64,000 nt of DNA from Bacillota bacterium. Its GTDB lineage: Bacteria > Bacillota > SHA-98 > UBA4971. A program made the position numbers and the translations under genes. Shown in pieces: positions 18,132 to 28,594 of this stretch; positions within the stretch are counted from its first letter, which is position 1, and each line of letters opens with the position of its first letter. The notes beneath the pieces were generated by a model that worked only from the letters and a program-made list of their open reading frames with translations, searched no databases and was not told the DNA's origin. The stretch covers positions 62,001-126,000 of the forward strand of contig DUSX01000002.1 in NCBI GenBank assembly GCA_012842395.1. Reading direction: 5' to 3'.

Positions 18132-19619
18132 TTGTCGCGCAGGCGGAGAACGATCCTCGTCGTTGCAGGTCTCGTGGGCATCGTGGTCCTCACCATACTG
18201 GGCAGCAAGCTGTCGGGCGAGAGGAGACCCACGTACACAGTGGATACCCTCGTGGTCGAGCCCAAGGAGTTCGCGGTGACCGTCTCGGCGCAAGGCACGG
18301 TGGAGCCCATATCCACGGTTGAGGTAAGGGCGCAAGTGGCCGGACGTGTCGCGGAGGTCCTCGTCGAAGAGGGTGATGTGGTTGGAGCCGGCCAGGAGAT
18401 CGTCCGGCTCGACCAGTCCGATCTGTTGGCCCAGTTGGAGCAGGCAAAAGCGGCCATCGCCTCCGCGGAGGCGGACCTCGCCCACTTCGGACCGCCGTCT
18501 ACCGTCGAGACGGGGAAATCTCTCGAGGTACAGCAGGCGGAGGCGCAGCTCGCTGCGGCGCGCGCCAGGCTTGCTGAGACAGAACGAGGCCCCTCGGAGG
18601 CGCAGATCGCCCAGGCCCGCGCACAGCTGACCCAGGCGGAAACGGCTCTCAAAGACGCAGAGAGGAATCTCCAGGCCATGGAGACGCTGTATGAAGAGGG
18701 CGCGGTCGCCAAATCCGCGCTTGACGAGGCGAAAACCCGGGCGGTAAATGCCCGGGCTGCATACGATTCGGCAAAGAGGCAGTACGACGCCCTTATCGCG
18801 TCACCGACCTCTGAGGAATTGGAGATAGCTCGCGCGCAATTGAAGGAAGCCGAGATAGCTCTGGCCATGGCGAGAGAGCGTGAGTTATCCAACGAGAAGA
18901 GCAGGCAGGCCGCCATGGCCCGTCTGGAGCAGGCCAAGGCGAACCTAGCGTTGACTCAGGTCCAGCTCGCGAGGGCACGCATCGTGGCGCCCACCGACGG
19001 CACGGTCATCAGCGTACCGGTCAAGAAATGGGCTGTGGTCACCGACGGGATGCCCGTGGCGACGTTGGCACGGCCGGGCGGCGTAAGAGTCAGGGCACGC
19101 GTGGACGAGACGGATATCGCCGCTGTTGCTCCGGGGCAGCGAGCCACCTTTACGACGGACGCGTTGGCCGGGGTTGAGTTCAGCGGCAGGGTGTGCGAGA
19201 TCGCGCCCGCGGCCGTCGCGGATGGCACCGTGCCCCGATTCCCCGTGCTCATTCAACTGGATGACGGGCCGTCGGGGCTGCTGCCGGGGATGAGCGCGGA
19301 CGTGGAGATCGTCACCTATTCGAGGCCAGATGCCCTTGTTGTGCCGCTTCAAGCCGTTCTCGAGAAGAACGGGGACAGAACGCTGTTCCTGGTGGACCCG
19401 GAGACCTCCACGGTGAAAGAAGTCAAGGTGACCGTGGGCCGGGAGAGCCTTATGGACGCGGAGATCCTCGGCGGAATAGACCGCGGCGACGAAGTCGTGG
19501 TCGGAGACGCGACGGTCTTGAAGAAGCTTAAGGACGGCGACCGCGTGAAACGCAGGGCTGAGAAGAAGGACGATGCACAGACCTCAGGCCTCGAGGTGCG
19601 CGTGCAGACCGGGCCGTAA
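18132..19619 (+). CDS. HlyD/MacA-type efflux adaptor protein
   Basis: A membrane-fusion protein of 495 residues. One N-terminal anchor (TILVVAGLVGIVVLTIL) is followed by a lipoyl-like half (VEVRAQVAGRVAEVLVEEGDVV), a long Ala/Gln/Glu-rich coiled-coil hairpin (about residues 97-275), the second half (VAPTDGTVISV), then beta-barrel and membrane-proximal domains. TTG start with GAAGGGAG 9 nt upstream. First gene of a three-gene operon with an ABC ATPase and FtsX-like permease, the MacA-MacB split arrangement of Gram-positives. Likely role: export of a peptide, antibiotic or lipid. Substrate unknown. Confidence 0.9.
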   Translation: MSRRRRTILVVAGLVGIVVLTILGSKLSGERRPTYTVDTLVVEPKEFAVTVSAQGTVEPISTVEVRAQVAGRVAEVLVEEGDVVGAGQEIVRLDQSDLLAQLEQAKAAIASAEADLAHFGPPSTVETGKSLEVQQAEAQLAAARARLAETERGPSEAQIAQARAQLTQAETALKDAERNLQAMETLYEEGAVAKSALDEAKTRAVNARAAYDSAKRQYDALIASPTSEELEIARAQLKEAEIALAMARERELSNEKSRQAAMARLEQAKANLALTQVQLARARIVAPTDGTVISVPVKKWAVVTDGMPVATLARPGGVRVRARVDETDIAAVAPGQRATFTTDALAGVEFSGRVCEIAPAAVADGTVPRFPVLIQLDDGPSGLLPGMSADVEIVTYSRPDALVVPLQAVLEKNGDRTLFLVDPETSTVKEVKVTVGRESLMDAEILGGIDRGDEVVVGDATVLKKLKDGDRVKRRAEKKDDAQTSGLEVRVQTGP

Positions 19620-19658
19620 GGCCACGAGCACCGGCAGCGGGAGGAAAGGTGAAAGCAA

Positions 19659-20357
19659 GTGATCGTCGTACGAGACCTCGAGAAGGTATACACAACCGGG
19701 GCGATCCAGGTGGCCGCGCTGCGCGGAGTGTCTCTCGAGATCCGGGCGGGAGAGTTTGTGTCCATCATGGGCCCGTCCGGCTCGGGCAAGTCGACCCTTA
19801 TGAACATCCTTGGCTGTCTCGACAAGCCCACCCGAGGCATCTACCGCCTCGATGGGAGGCTCGTGAGCGACCTTTCCGATGACGAGCTCGCGGAGGTAAG
19901 AAACAAAAAGATCGGCTTCGTCTTTCAAACGTTCAACCTGCTGCCAAGGGCTACCGCGCTGGAAAACGTGGAACTGCCGCTCACGTACGGCGGGGTTCCC
20001 GCTGCCGAGCGCAGGCGCAGGGCGGTGGAGGCGCTCGAGGCCGTCGGTCTCGGACAGCGCATCAAACACAAGCCCAACGAGCTTTCGGGTGGCCAGGCGC
20101 AGAGGGTGGCCATCGCGCGAGCACTCGTCACCGCTCCGTCCATTATCCTTGCGGACGAGCCCACGGGAAACCTGGACAGTAAAGCGGGAGAGGAGATCAT
20201 CCGCATACTCGAGACCTTGAACGAACAGGGGATGACAATCGTGATGGTTACGCACGATCCCGACGTCGCGTCCCATACAGACCGCGTCATTCGACTGAAA
20301 GACGGCATGGTTGTTGGTGACGAGGCTGCTGGAGAGGGCGGGGTGGACGAGGGATGA
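19659..20357 (+). CDS. ABC transporter ATPase, MacB/LolD type
   Basis: A 232-residue ATPase with Walker [11 protein letters not shown]-loop [16 protein letters not shown], signature [15 protein letters not shown], Walker [14 protein letters not shown] and H-loop [10 protein letters not shown]. The [16 protein letters not shown] segment is characteristic of the MacB/LolD/FtsE group that powers mechanotransmission permeases. GTG start. The stop overlaps the next gene by ATGA, so the ATPase and permease are coupled. Confidence 0.94.
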   Translation: MIVVRDLEKVYTTGAIQVAALRGVSLEIRAGEFVSIMGPSGSGKSTLMNILGCLDKPTRGIYRLDGRLVSDLSDDELAEVRNKKIGFVFQTFNLLPRATALENVELPLTYGGVPAAERRRRAVEALEAVGLGQRIKHKPNELSGGQAQRVAIARALVTAPSIILADEPTGNLDSKAGEEIIRILETLNEQGMTIVMVTHDPDVASHTDRVIRLKDGMVVGDEAAGEGGVDEG

Positions 20358-21550
20358 GCCTCTATGAGTGCGTCAAGCTTGCTCTCCGCAGCCTCCATGC
20401 GAACAAGATGCGGTCAGTCCTTACGCTGCTAGGCATCATCATAGGTATAGCCTCTGTCATCACCATGATCTCCATGGGCGAGGGCGCCAAGAGGTTGGTG
20501 ACCGGGGAATTCGTGGGCATGGGCGCCAACCTCATCTTCGTTCAGCAAGACTACACCCGCCAAGAGGTGATCTGGGGACACGTCAAGCCGCTTACCGTGG
20601 ATGATGCGGACCTCATACGAAAGGCGTGCTCCGCTGTGTCCGACGTGAGCGTCACCAAGGTCGCGCCGGCGGTTGTGAAGTATGGCGCGAAACGTCAGAA
20701 CGTCAACGCGACTTTCACGGACGATGGCCTTTCTTCGACACAGGGTGGGATGCTTGCCGAGGGAAGGCTCCTCACGGAGCTTGATGTCACAGCCCGCCGT
20801 CCTGTTGTCGTCTTGGGAGGAGGCCTGGCTCGAAAGTTGTTCGACGCCAAGAATCCTCTCGGGGAAAAGGTCAAGGTGAACGGGCTTTCGTTCGTCGTGG
20901 TCGGGTGCCAGAAAGAGCAAGGCAGGAGCATCTTTGGAGACAGCACGGCGGACATGTCCGTCTACCTGCCCATAAGCTATGCCCGCCGCATGACGGGCAC
21001 GGATGACGTGGCGGCGATCACGGTCGAGGCCGTGGACGTCGCTCACGTTAAACAAGCCACAGATCAAATCAACGCGGTCCTCGCCCGCAAGTATGGTGAA
21101 AATCCCCCGTTCATGGTGATCAGCAGCTCCACGATACTCAAGTCGGCTGAGACTGTGATGAGCATATTCACGGTTATCCTCGCGGGCATAGGGAGCATAT
21201 CATTGCTGGTCGGCGGCATTGGCGTCATGAACATCATGCTCGTTTCGGTGACCGAGAGGACGCGCGAGATCGGCATAAGGAAGGCGCTCGGGGCCAAGAG
21301 GCGCGACATACTGAGGCAGTTCATAGTGGAAGCCGTCGCGCTCTGTCTCGCCGGCGGTGTGGTGGGAACCTTGCTCGGTAGCGGCGGTGCGGCCCTCCTG
21401 TCTAAGCTGGCGAAATGGCCGACCTACGTATCTCCGCTCGCGATCTTCGTGGCGTTTTTCTCGGCGACCGCGGTTGGGCTCGTTTTCGGGGTATACCCTG
21501 CATACAAGGCAGCGAACCTCGACCCTATCGAGGCTCTTCGTTACGAATAG
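20354..21550 (+). CDS. MacB-type FtsX-domain ABC permease
   Basis: A 398-residue permease with one N-terminal membrane helix ([20 protein letters not shown]), a large extracellular domain (about residues 50-265), and three C-terminal helices forming the FtsX domain ([20 protein letters not shown], then [21 protein letters not shown], then two more). Such permeases dimerise and drive the adaptor protein rather than move substrate through the membrane. Completes the operon begun by the HlyD-like gene. Confidence 0.93.
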   Translation: MSLYECVKLALRSLHANKMRSVLTLLGIIIGIASVITMISMGEGAKRLVTGEFVGMGANLIFVQQDYTRQEVIWGHVKPLTVDDADLIRKACSAVSDVSVTKVAPAVVKYGAKRQNVNATFTDDGLSSTQGGMLAEGRLLTELDVTARRPVVVLGGGLARKLFDAKNPLGEKVKVNGLSFVVVGCQKEQGRSIFGDSTADMSVYLPISYARRMTGTDDVAAITVEAVDVAHVKQATDQINAVLARKYGENPPFMVISSSTILKSAETVMSIFTVILAGIGSISLLVGGIGVMNIMLVSVTERTREIGIRKALGAKRRDILRQFIVEAVALCLAGGVVGTLLGSGGAALLSKLAKWPTYVSPLAIFVAFFSATAVGLVFGVYPAYKAANLDPIEALRYE

Positions 21551-21650
21551 AGAGCGGGGCAGATTCCCGCCCTTCCCCGCAAGTCCTGGCGATTCGTCGC
21601 CGTGTGTGTCGGTCGATTCCTCCGGGGCGGGTACAATTTCCGTCAGGTTC

Positions 21651-21671
21651 CCCCCGTGGCCCTATGGTATC
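21651..21671 (+). promoter_or_regulatory. Possible extended -10 promoter of spoIIE
   Basis: TGGTATCAT (extended -10) lies about 60 bp before the spoIIE ATG. No good -35 hexamer is seen. No perfect Spo0A box (TGTCGAA) was found nearby. Confidence 0.4.
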
Positions 21672-21728
21672 ATCCTCGCGGATGCGGAATTGCCGCAAGG
21701 TATCAGACTCGAGAAGGGGGAACCATGC

Positions 21729-24437
21729 ATGGCAGGACGCACTGTACACCGGTTTTCCAACGCTTCCACGCGACCGGAGGTGCCAGGATGCAAGGCAGCT
21801 GAGGCTCTGGGTTCGGGCGAGACCGGGGCTGGCGGCGGCGCGGTTCGGAAGGTGTACATTCCCAAGGGAAAAACTCGCGTGTGGGGGGTGCCGGCCGAGC
21901 TCCCGAGCGACCTCGACCCGGATGGAACAGGGGGCGGCGGGCGAGGCGGGCCTCGACCCGGAAGTGGCGGCCGGGCCCTTGCGTTCTTGTCGGGGACGTT
22001 CTCTCCTGAGTCGGTGACGTCCAGCATTGTCGGCTTCCTCCTCGGGAGGGCGATGCTCCTGGGCACAGCGTCTCCTTTCGGGCTCGCCTATCTTGCCCAC
22101 GTGGCCGCAACACGCGACGATGCGCTTGTGCTGACCGCCATGGGAGTCTTTCTCGGCATGGCGGGGCCGGTTCTGAACGCGCGTACCATCTGGCCCGCCC
22201 TTCCGGTGGCTCTTGTGGCTCTCGCAGGGCGTCTTGCGTCGCGAAGGGTGAAACAGAACGTGTTTGTCCTGCCTGCCGTGGTCCTTTCCCTCGGATTCGC
22301 GCTTCCCTGGACCGTGAAGACTCTCATAGGTTTCCCTGCGTCCTCGTTTCCTGTAGCTGCACTCGAGGCGATCATCGGCGCAGTGGCGGCGGGCGTGTTC
22401 TCGTGGGGCAGAAACGGCTGGCTTGCCGGCTCGGACGCAGACCGGCGAGACGCGGCAGACCTCGAGGATATCGCTTCACTGAGCCTCCTGTGCGCTGGGA
22501 TCACCATGGGCCTCGCGGGTCTTGAGTGGCGCGGCGTCGGTGCCGGTGCGGTCGTGGCCGGTTTGGCGACCATCGTGATAGCCTACGCAGGAGGTGGAGC
22601 GCTCGGGGCAGTTTCAGGTGCCCTCATGGGCCTTGCGTGTGCTATGTCCGGGCAAGGGGGAGCACCCGTGGTGGGAGCCTATGCGGTGGGCGGGTTCGTG
22701 GCCGGAGTATTCCGCCATCACGGCAAGATCGCTTCGGCGGGTGGATTCTTCGCCGGCGCGTCGCTTCTCGTGTTCCAGGTGGCTTCCGGCGCCGCCGTCC
22801 CCGCGTTCATGGCGCAGCTTGCTGCGTCGGGAATCGGGTTCATGTGCGTGCCACACAGGTACCTCTACAAGGCTAGGGCCCTCGTTCCCTCGGTCACCCG
22901 CACGTCGGCAAGCGGAGACGCGCACGCCCGCCGAGTTCAGGAGGTTCTGTCCAGGAAACTCCAAGACTTTTCCAAGGTCTTCGATGACCTCTCATCCATG
23001 CTGAAGCAGACGCCGTACGATCCTGATCTCGCGGAGCGCGCGGACGTCGCATGTGTCCTCCACAGAGTAGCCCAGCTGGCTTGCAGCCGCTGCAGGTCAT
23101 ACCTCTTTTGCTGGCAGGACGTCTTTCACAGGACCTTCCGCGACGTGCTCGACCTGGTTGCCCTCGCTGAGCTCAAGGGCAGGGTGGACCCGTCGGAAGT
23201 GAAGGGCCAGCTGAGGCGACGATGCATCGACATCCCTGGCCTTGTGGCCGCCGTGAACAGCACGACCGGGACTTTCCGGCAGAATCTCACATCCGCGAGA
23301 CGCCTTGCAGAAGGCCGCCAGATGCTGTCAGGGCAGCTGCAGGGGGTGGCCACGATCCTGCGCGGCCTTGGAGAGGATGTGTGGCAGCGTGTGGAGTTCG
23401 AAACCTGGTCGGAGGAGCGGATCGCGAAGGAGCTCGCGCGGTTTGGCTTTGGGATATCTGAGGTGAGCGTGGTAGCGCGGAACAGGGGACGGCTGGACGT
23501 GACAATCAAGAAAAACGCTTGCTGCGGCGAGGAGGAATGCAAGAAAGCCATAGCGCCTCTCGTTTCGCGCCTGATGGGGCGGCATATGGAGGCATCGAAG
23601 ATCCGGTGCGGAGCGAGGGGCGGCCTTCCCACGTGTGAGGTGCTTTTGTCACAGGCACGTGTGTTCGGGCTGGCCACGGCCGCGAGCGTGCTTGCCAGAG
23701 GCGGAAGCGCTGTGTCAGGAGACACCCACTCCGTGTTGGAACTCGCCGACGGCAGGATGGTGTTCGTGCTGAGCGATGGCATGGGCGCGGGCGAGGCCGC
23801 GGCGGTCGAAAGCTCCACCGCGGTCAGCATGTTGGAGCGGCTGCTCGAGGCTGGGTTCGATGATGAGTTCGCCGTGAAGACCGTGAACCTCATCCTGCTC
23901 CTGCGGTCCTCGGGGGAGACCTTCGCCACGCTGGACGTAGTCACCGTCGACCTCGGCACGGGCGATGCACAGTTCATAAAGGTTGGATCGCCTCCAAGCT
24001 TTATCAAGGGCGCGCGCGGGGTGACCGTGATCGAATCCGCGACGCTGCCCGCAGGCGTCTTCGACGCGATAGATGTGGAGAAGACCCACGCGAAGCTGTC
24101 CGATGGTGACCTCCTCGTTATGGTGAGCGATGGTGTGCTGAACGCCGCGGAGCGCTCGCAGGAAAGAGGCGAGTGGGTCACGGCTGCCCTTTCGCGGCTC
24201 TCGTCCGATGAGCCTGAGGAGGTGGCCCGTTTCATCCTTGACAAGGCTCGCCAGTACTACAAAGGGAGGACGCCGGACGACATGACGGTCGTGGTGGGCC
24301 GTGTGTACCGCCGCCTATCTGACAAGAAGCTTGCGTACGGTCCCGGGATGCCTGACCTCGCTCCCGCGCGAGCCCGAGGACCGGTGGCGCAGCGTGGCCT
24401 GGCTGCAATGCCCATGACCGCTGTCGGCGACCGGTAA
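21729..24437 (+). CDS. spoIIE: Stage II sporulation protein E
   Basis: SpoIIE is the PP2C-type phosphatase that dephosphorylates SpoIIAA at the asymmetric septum and so activates sigma-F in the forespore. The 902-residue protein has a soluble Gly-rich N-terminus, about ten membrane helices (residues about 85-370), a central dimerisation region with conserved cysteines (CSRCRSYLFCW, CCGEEECKKA), and the C-terminal phosphatase: FVLSDGMGAGEAA (metal-binding Asp), TFATLDVVTVDL, IKVGSPPSFI, LVMVSDGVLN and DDMTVVVGRV. The frame is open to 21357 inside the permease gene; I chose ATG 21729 with AAGGGGG upstream. Good evidence that the organism sporulates. Confidence 0.95.
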   Translation: MAGRTVHRFSNASTRPEVPGCKAAEALGSGETGAGGGAVRKVYIPKGKTRVWGVPAELPSDLDPDGTGGGGRGGPRPGSGGRALAFLSGTFSPESVTSSIVGFLLGRAMLLGTASPFGLAYLAHVAATRDDALVLTAMGVFLGMAGPVLNARTIWPALPVALVALAGRLASRRVKQNVFVLPAVVLSLGFALPWTVKTLIGFPASSFPVAALEAIIGAVAAGVFSWGRNGWLAGSDADRRDAADLEDIASLSLLCAGITMGLAGLEWRGVGAGAVVAGLATIVIAYAGGGALGAVSGALMGLACAMSGQGGAPVVGAYAVGGFVAGVFRHHGKIASAGGFFAGASLLVFQVASGAAVPAFMAQLAASGIGFMCVPHRYLYKARALVPSVTRTSASGDAHARRVQEVLSRKLQDFSKVFDDLSSMLKQTPYDPDLAERADVACVLHRVAQLACSRCRSYLFCWQDVFHRTFRDVLDLVALAELKGRVDPSEVKGQLRRRCIDIPGLVAAVNSTTGTFRQNLTSARRLAEGRQMLSGQLQGVATILRGLGEDVWQRVEFETWSEERIAKELARFGFGISEVSVVARNRGRLDVTIKKNACCGEEECKKAIAPLVSRLMGRHMEASKIRCGARGGLPTCEVLLSQARVFGLATAASVLARGGSAVSGDTHSVLELADGRMVFVLSDGMGAGEAAAVESSTAVSMLERLLEAGFDDEFAVKTVNLILLLRSSGETFATLDVVTVDLGTGDAQFIKVGSPPSFIKGARGVTVIESATLPAGVFDAIDVEKTHAKLSDGDLLVMVSDGVLNAAERSQERGEWVTAALSRLSSDEPEEVARFILDKARQYYKGRTPDDMTVVVGRVYRRLSDKKLAYGPGMPDLAPARARGPVAQRGLAAMPMTAVGDR

Positions 24438-24476
24438 CACGCGCGCATGGCGCATAGCGCGGCTCCCGTCCGAAAA

Positions 24477-24485
24477 TGGTATAAT
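24477..24485 (+). promoter_or_regulatory. Extended -10 promoter of tilS
   Basis: TGGTATAAT is a perfect extended -10 element about 58 bp before the tilS ATG. The -35 region is GC-rich and not consensus. Confidence 0.6.
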
Positions 24486-24542
24486 CATCGCGGAAAGGAT
24501 TCTTCCGGTAAGGAGCCGGTTGGCACATTGCGAGGAGGCTCG

Positions 24543-26270
24543 ATGGAACATCCGCGCGGCGTGAGATCTGGCGTAGCGCGCACAGGCGTGACAGGTCTCA
24601 TCGACAAGGTGAGGGCGACTATTCAAAAGTATGAGATGACGAGGCCGGGTGACCGGGTGTTGGTCGGAGTATCGGGCGGCCCCGATTCGGTGGCGCTCTT
24701 GCACGTCCTCTGGATGCTCTCGGAGGAGCTCGGCATCGTCCTGCATGTCGCGCACTTGAATCACATGCTTCGCGGCGAGGCGGCCGACGAGGATGCTGGT
24801 TACGTGAGTGACCTCGCGGGCCGCCTCGGCCTGCCTGTGACTGTGGAATCCCGGGATGTGGCGGCGATCGCGCGCGAGGAGCGGGTCTCGCTGGAGCTTG
24901 CCGCGCGGGAAGCCCGCTACGAATTCTATCGCGAAGTGGCACGATCGACCGGCGCAACCAGGGTGGCGCTGGGCCATCACGCAGGTGACCAGGCTGAGAC
25001 GGTTCTTCTGAGGCTTCTACGAGGCACGGGCACCACGGGGCTCGGCGGGATCCCTCCGGTGCGCCCCCTCGGGACAGGCGAGGGCGGCGCTGGCAACAGC
25101 AAGGACAAGGAGGGCCCGGTCATCATCCGTCCCCTCATCGGCGTGCCGCGTCGGGAGATCGAGGCGTATTGTGTGGACAACCATCTCTCTCCCAGGGTTG
25201 ACGCGTCAAACCTCGCCCCGGTGTACGCGCGGAACAGGGTGAGGCACGAGCTCATTCCTCTCCTCGAGCGTCGCTTCAACCCGCGCATCGTGGAGAGCAT
25301 CGCGAGGACGGCCGAACTCGTCAGGGAGGACGATGCGTTCATATCCGGTGAGGTCCGGCGGAGGATGGGACATATCATCCTCGGGAAGTCCCCGGGGGGA
25401 CCACTGCTCAGCGTCACCCGGCTTCTCGCCGAACCCGTCGCCGTCCAGCGGCGGGTCGTGCGCGAGGCCATAGCGCTCTTGGGGCTAGGGGTGGAGGATG
25501 TGGGATTCGAGCATGTAGAAACCGTGCTCGAGCTCGCCCGGGAAGGTTCCCCAGGAGCGGCCGTGAGCCTGCCCAGGGGGATCTGGGCGAGGAAGGCCTA
25601 CCGTCCAGCGAACCCTCTTGATGGCTGCGATAGGCAAGGGGCGAGCCTCGCCATCGGGTCTCCGGTTGAGCTTATCCTCGAGTTCGGCAGCGGGCCCGCG
25701 CCGGAGCCCCAGCCTGAACGCTGGCCGTGCGGGGAGACGGAGGCGTGGGCGGCGTCCGAGTCGGCCGCGCGGTCACACCCTGGAGGCCCGCTTGCCACCC
25801 GGGGGTTCGAGCACACCTTGAACGTGCCGGGAACGACGTTCGTCCCCGAGCTTGGGCTGATCATAGATGCCGAGGTCTTCGAGACGAAGAGATGCGGGTG
25901 CGGCGAGGACACCCGCGTAGGCCGTGTAGGCCATGTCGGCCGTGTAGGAGCCGATCCGTGTCCAGAACCCGACCCGTATGAGGCGTTCTTCGACCTCGAC
26001 GCGCTCGGGCCTAGTCTTGCTGTGAGGACGAGGCGCGAAGGGGATCGGATTCGCCCGTTCGGGATGGAAGGCCACAAGAAACTCAAGGATCTGTTCATCG
26101 ATGAGAAGATCCCACGGAACATTCGGGACCGGGTGCCCGTTATAGTAGCTGGGAAGGATATCCTCTGGGTCGTCGGCGTCAAGAGGAGCGACCTCGCCAG
26201 GGTGAGCCCGTCGACTCGCAGGGTCTTGCGTCTGGCAGTGCGGGCTGCGGAGCATGGCGGGCCCGGGTGA
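24543..26270 (+). CDS. tilS: tRNA(Ile)-lysidine synthetase
   Basis: Ligates lysine to C34 of tRNA-Ile(CAU) so that it reads AUA. The 575-residue protein has the PP-loop VGVSGGPDSVALL (SGGPDS at residues 44-49), the HLNHMLRGEAADEDA and LGHHAGDQAETVLLRLLRG motifs, and the C-terminal TilS domain VRTRREGDRIRPFGMEGHKK ... LFIDEKIPRNIRDRVPV. Longer than usual (about 450-480): a Gly/Pro/Glu-rich stretch and a repeat-encoded segment GRVGHVGRVG (about residues 460-470) lie between the domains. GAGGAGG is close to the ATG. In many Bacillota tilS is followed by hpt then ftsH; here hpt is absent. Confidence 0.96.
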   Translation: MEHPRGVRSGVARTGVTGLIDKVRATIQKYEMTRPGDRVLVGVSGGPDSVALLHVLWMLSEELGIVLHVAHLNHMLRGEAADEDAGYVSDLAGRLGLPVTVESRDVAAIAREERVSLELAAREARYEFYREVARSTGATRVALGHHAGDQAETVLLRLLRGTGTTGLGGIPPVRPLGTGEGGAGNSKDKEGPVIIRPLIGVPRREIEAYCVDNHLSPRVDASNLAPVYARNRVRHELIPLLERRFNPRIVESIARTAELVREDDAFISGEVRRRMGHIILGKSPGGPLLSVTRLLAEPVAVQRRVVREAIALLGLGVEDVGFEHVETVLELAREGSPGAAVSLPRGIWARKAYRPANPLDGCDRQGASLAIGSPVELILEFGSGPAPEPQPERWPCGETEAWAASESAARSHPGGPLATRGFEHTLNVPGTTFVPELGLIIDAEVFETKRCGCGEDTRVGRVGHVGRVGADPCPEPDPYEAFFDLDALGPSLAVRTRREGDRIRPFGMEGHKKLKDLFIDEKIPRNIRDRVPVIVAGKDILWVVGVKRSDLARVSPSTRRVLRLAVRAAEHGGPG

Positions 26271-26391
26271 GCAAGACGGCCGTTCTTCTCCCCGCCGAAA
26301 AGCAACGCGAACTTCTGGCGACACATTTAGAGGTGCCTAGTCCCGCGCGCGGATTCGCACGGAGGCGACGAGGGCGCAGGGGTACGTTCGG

Positions 26392-26420
26392 TTGTGATTG
26401 ATAGGACCGTGTGCTATAAT
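26392..26420 (+). promoter_or_regulatory. Sigma-A promoter of ftsH
   Basis: TTGTGA and TATAAT are separated by exactly 17 bp, and the -10 is preceded by TGC (extended). The leader to the ftsH start is about 115 nt. Confidence 0.75.
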
Positions 26421-26543
26421 GTGCTTGCATATCATGGGATTTCTGAATCCTAGGTCTTCATGGCGGAGATGAACTGGTCCGGTCGGTGGCCTCTCATCAA
26501 GGCCCAGCCGGGCGCGTGGTGATGACCAGTGGGAGGAGATCAA

Positions 26544-28511
26544 TTGAACAAAGCGCTACGCACGCTTGGCTTGTGGCTGCTCCTGGGGCTCATGACGGTG
26601 TCCATTGCCAGCAGCTTTTACAGCCAGAGGGAGCAACCCAAGAAAGTCAGCTTGAGTACGTTCATGGAGAAGCTCGACGCAGGCAGTGTGTCGGAGCTTC
26701 ACATTATTGGTTACGACAAAGTGGAAGGGAAATTCACCGACGGCACCGAGTTTGAGACGTACGTGCCCGACATAAGCCTCGTCACTGACAGGCTGAAAGA
26801 TGCGCAGGGGCCGCTCGCCGGGGTCGAGGTCACGGCGGATCCGAAGCCCTCGGCTCCGTGGTGGTACACGATCCTGCCCCAGATAATCTCGATCCTGTTC
26901 TTCGTGGGGTTGTGGCTGTTCATACTCAACCAAATGCAGGGAGGCGGCAACAAGGCGCTCTCGTTTGGAAAGAGCAGGGCCAGGCTCCACGTTGAGGATC
27001 GGGGCAAGACCACGTTCGCCGACGTTGCAGGTGTGGACGAGGCTAAGGAGGAGCTCGCCGAGATAGTGGAGTTCCTCAAGCACCCGAAGAAGTTCGTGGA
27101 GCTCGGGGCCAAGATACCAAAAGGCGTGCTGCTCGTGGGGCCTCCGGGAACCGGCAAGACGCTGCTCGGGCGGGCCATCGCAGGCGAGGCGGGTGTGCCG
27201 TTCTTCATCATAAGCGGCTCCGACTTTGTTGAGATGTTCGTTGGTGTCGGCGCAGCGAGGGTGAGAGACCTCTTCGATCAGGCCAAGAAGAACGCGCCGT
27301 GCATCGTGTTCATCGATGAGATAGACGCGGTGGGCAGGCAACGAGGCGCGGGCTTGGGCGGCGGACACGACGAGAGGGAGCAGACGCTCAACCAACTTCT
27401 CGTGGAAATGGACGGATTCGAGCCGAACACCGGCATAATCCTTCTTGCCGCAACCAACAGGCCTGACGTGCTTGACCCGGCCCTTCTGCGGCCGGGGAGG
27501 TTTGACAGGCAGGTGGTCGTGGATATGCCCGACCTTCCGGGCAGGGAGGCCATCCTGAAGGTGCATGCGAGGAACAAGCCCCTCGCGCCTGATGTCGACC
27601 TCAGGGTTCTCGCTCAGAGGACTCCTGGCTTCACCGGTGCGGACCTGGAGAACCTGCTGAACGAGGCCGCCATACTGGCAGCGCGACGTGGTAAGCGGAA
27701 GATCACCATGGCAGAGTGCGACGAGGCCATCGATCGCGTGGTGGCCGGCCCGCAGAAGAAAGGGCGGGTCATGAGCGAGCGCGAAAAGAACCTCGTGGCT
27801 TTCCACGAGGCTGGTCACGCGCTCGCAGCGAAGCTGCTGCCGCACGCGAATCCCGTTCAGAAGGTCTCGATAATACCTCGAGGGAGGATGGGCGGTTACA
27901 CTCTCATGCTTCCCGAGGAAGATCGGCACTTCCTGACGAAGTCGGAGATCCTTGATGAGGTCGTCGTAGGGCTCGCGGGCCGTGTGGCCGAGGAGATCAT
28001 CCTGGGTGAGATCTCAACCGGTGCCGAGAACGACCTCAACGGGGTCACGAAAGCGGTGCGCAGGATGGTGACGGAGTACGGGATGAGCGAGAAGCTCGGT
28101 CCGCTCACGTTCGGTAGAAAGCGGGAGGACACCGTATTCCTCGGCAGAGACCTCGCCCACGACCGCGATTACAGCGAGGAGGTTGCCGCGGCGATCGACC
28201 GCGAGGTTCGGCGGATAGTCGACGAGTGCTACACGAAGGCGAAGGAGCTCATCGGCGGCAACAAAGACAAGCTGGAAAGGCTGGCCAACGCACTCAAGGA
28301 AAGAGAGACCATCGAAGGGGCGGAGCTTGACGCGCTTCTGTCTGAGGCGGCGCCGTCCAGGGAGGCGGACGCCGGCCAGACGATACCTGCCGCCGCGGCG
28401 GCAGCGACCCTTGGCGAGGCTCAGTGCGGTGCCTCGGATGAGGAAGGCGGTGCCAAGGGGCGGGTTCCGTCCAGGCCTCCGAAGCTTGCGGAGAGCCCGG
28501 GCAGAGCGTGA
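26544..28511 (+). CDS. ftsH: ATP-dependent zinc metalloprotease FtsH
   Basis: Membrane-anchored AAA+ protease that removes damaged membrane proteins and short-lived regulators. The 655-residue protein has two N-terminal membrane helices flanking a small extracellular domain ([17 protein letters not shown] and [12 protein letters not shown]), Walker A GPPGTGKT (residues 199-206), Walker [13 protein letters not shown], second region of homology [20 protein letters not shown], and the zinc site HEAGH (421-425). The extra C-terminal 50 residues are Ala-rich and probably disordered. The frame is open upstream, but the TTG at 26544 has GGGAGGAG 5 nt before it and gives the normal [11 protein letters not shown] start. 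Confidence 0.98.
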   Translation: MNKALRTLGLWLLLGLMTVSIASSFYSQREQPKKVSLSTFMEKLDAGSVSELHIIGYDKVEGKFTDGTEFETYVPDISLVTDRLKDAQGPLAGVEVTADPKPSAPWWYTILPQIISILFFVGLWLFILNQMQGGGNKALSFGKSRARLHVEDRGKTTFADVAGVDEAKEELAEIVEFLKHPKKFVELGAKIPKGVLLVGPPGTGKTLLGRAIAGEAGVPFFIISGSDFVEMFVGVGAARVRDLFDQAKKNAPCIVFIDEIDAVGRQRGAGLGGGHDEREQTLNQLLVEMDGFEPNTGIILLAATNRPDVLDPALLRPGRFDRQVVVDMPDLPGREAILKVHARNKPLAPDVDLRVLAQRTPGFTGADLENLLNEAAILAARRGKRKITMAECDEAIDRVVAGPQKKGRVMSEREKNLVAFHEAGHALAAKLLPHANPVQKVSIIPRGRMGGYTLMLPEEDRHFLTKSEILDEVVVGLAGRVAEEIILGEISTGAENDLNGVTKAVRRMVTEYGMSEKLGPLTFGRKREDTVFLGRDLAHDRDYSEEVAAAIDREVRRIVDECYTKAKELIGGNKDKLERLANALKERETIEGAELDALLSEAAPSREADAGQTIPAAAAAATLGEAQCGASDEEGGAKGRVPSRPPKLAESPGRA

Positions 28512-28520
28512 TGGAATGAG

Positions 28521-28574
28521 CGGGCCGGGTGCTCGTGCGCGATAATGAGAAAGCGCGGGCACCGGGCCCGTTTT
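28521..28574 (+). terminator. Rho-independent terminator of ftsH
   Basis: A long GC-rich hairpin: CGGGCCGGGTGC ... GCGC pairs with GCGC ... GCACCGGGCCCG around a 12-nt A-rich loop, followed by TTTT. It starts about 10 bp after the ftsH stop and ends 20 bp before the hutU start, so hutU must be expressed by readthrough or a promoter inside the hairpin region. Confidence 0.85.
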
Positions 28575-28594
28575 CGTTAGAGGAGGGAGAACCG

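Noticed and set aside
22088-24244. Long leftward frames opposite spoIIE
   Set aside because: GC-rich antisense shadows; Ser/Arg-rich with no ribosome sites or family motifs.
25917-25955. Tandem GTAGGCCGTGTAGGCC units as a possible CRISPR or regulatory repeat
   Set aside because: They lie in frame inside tilS and encode GRVGHVGRVG; no spacer structure.
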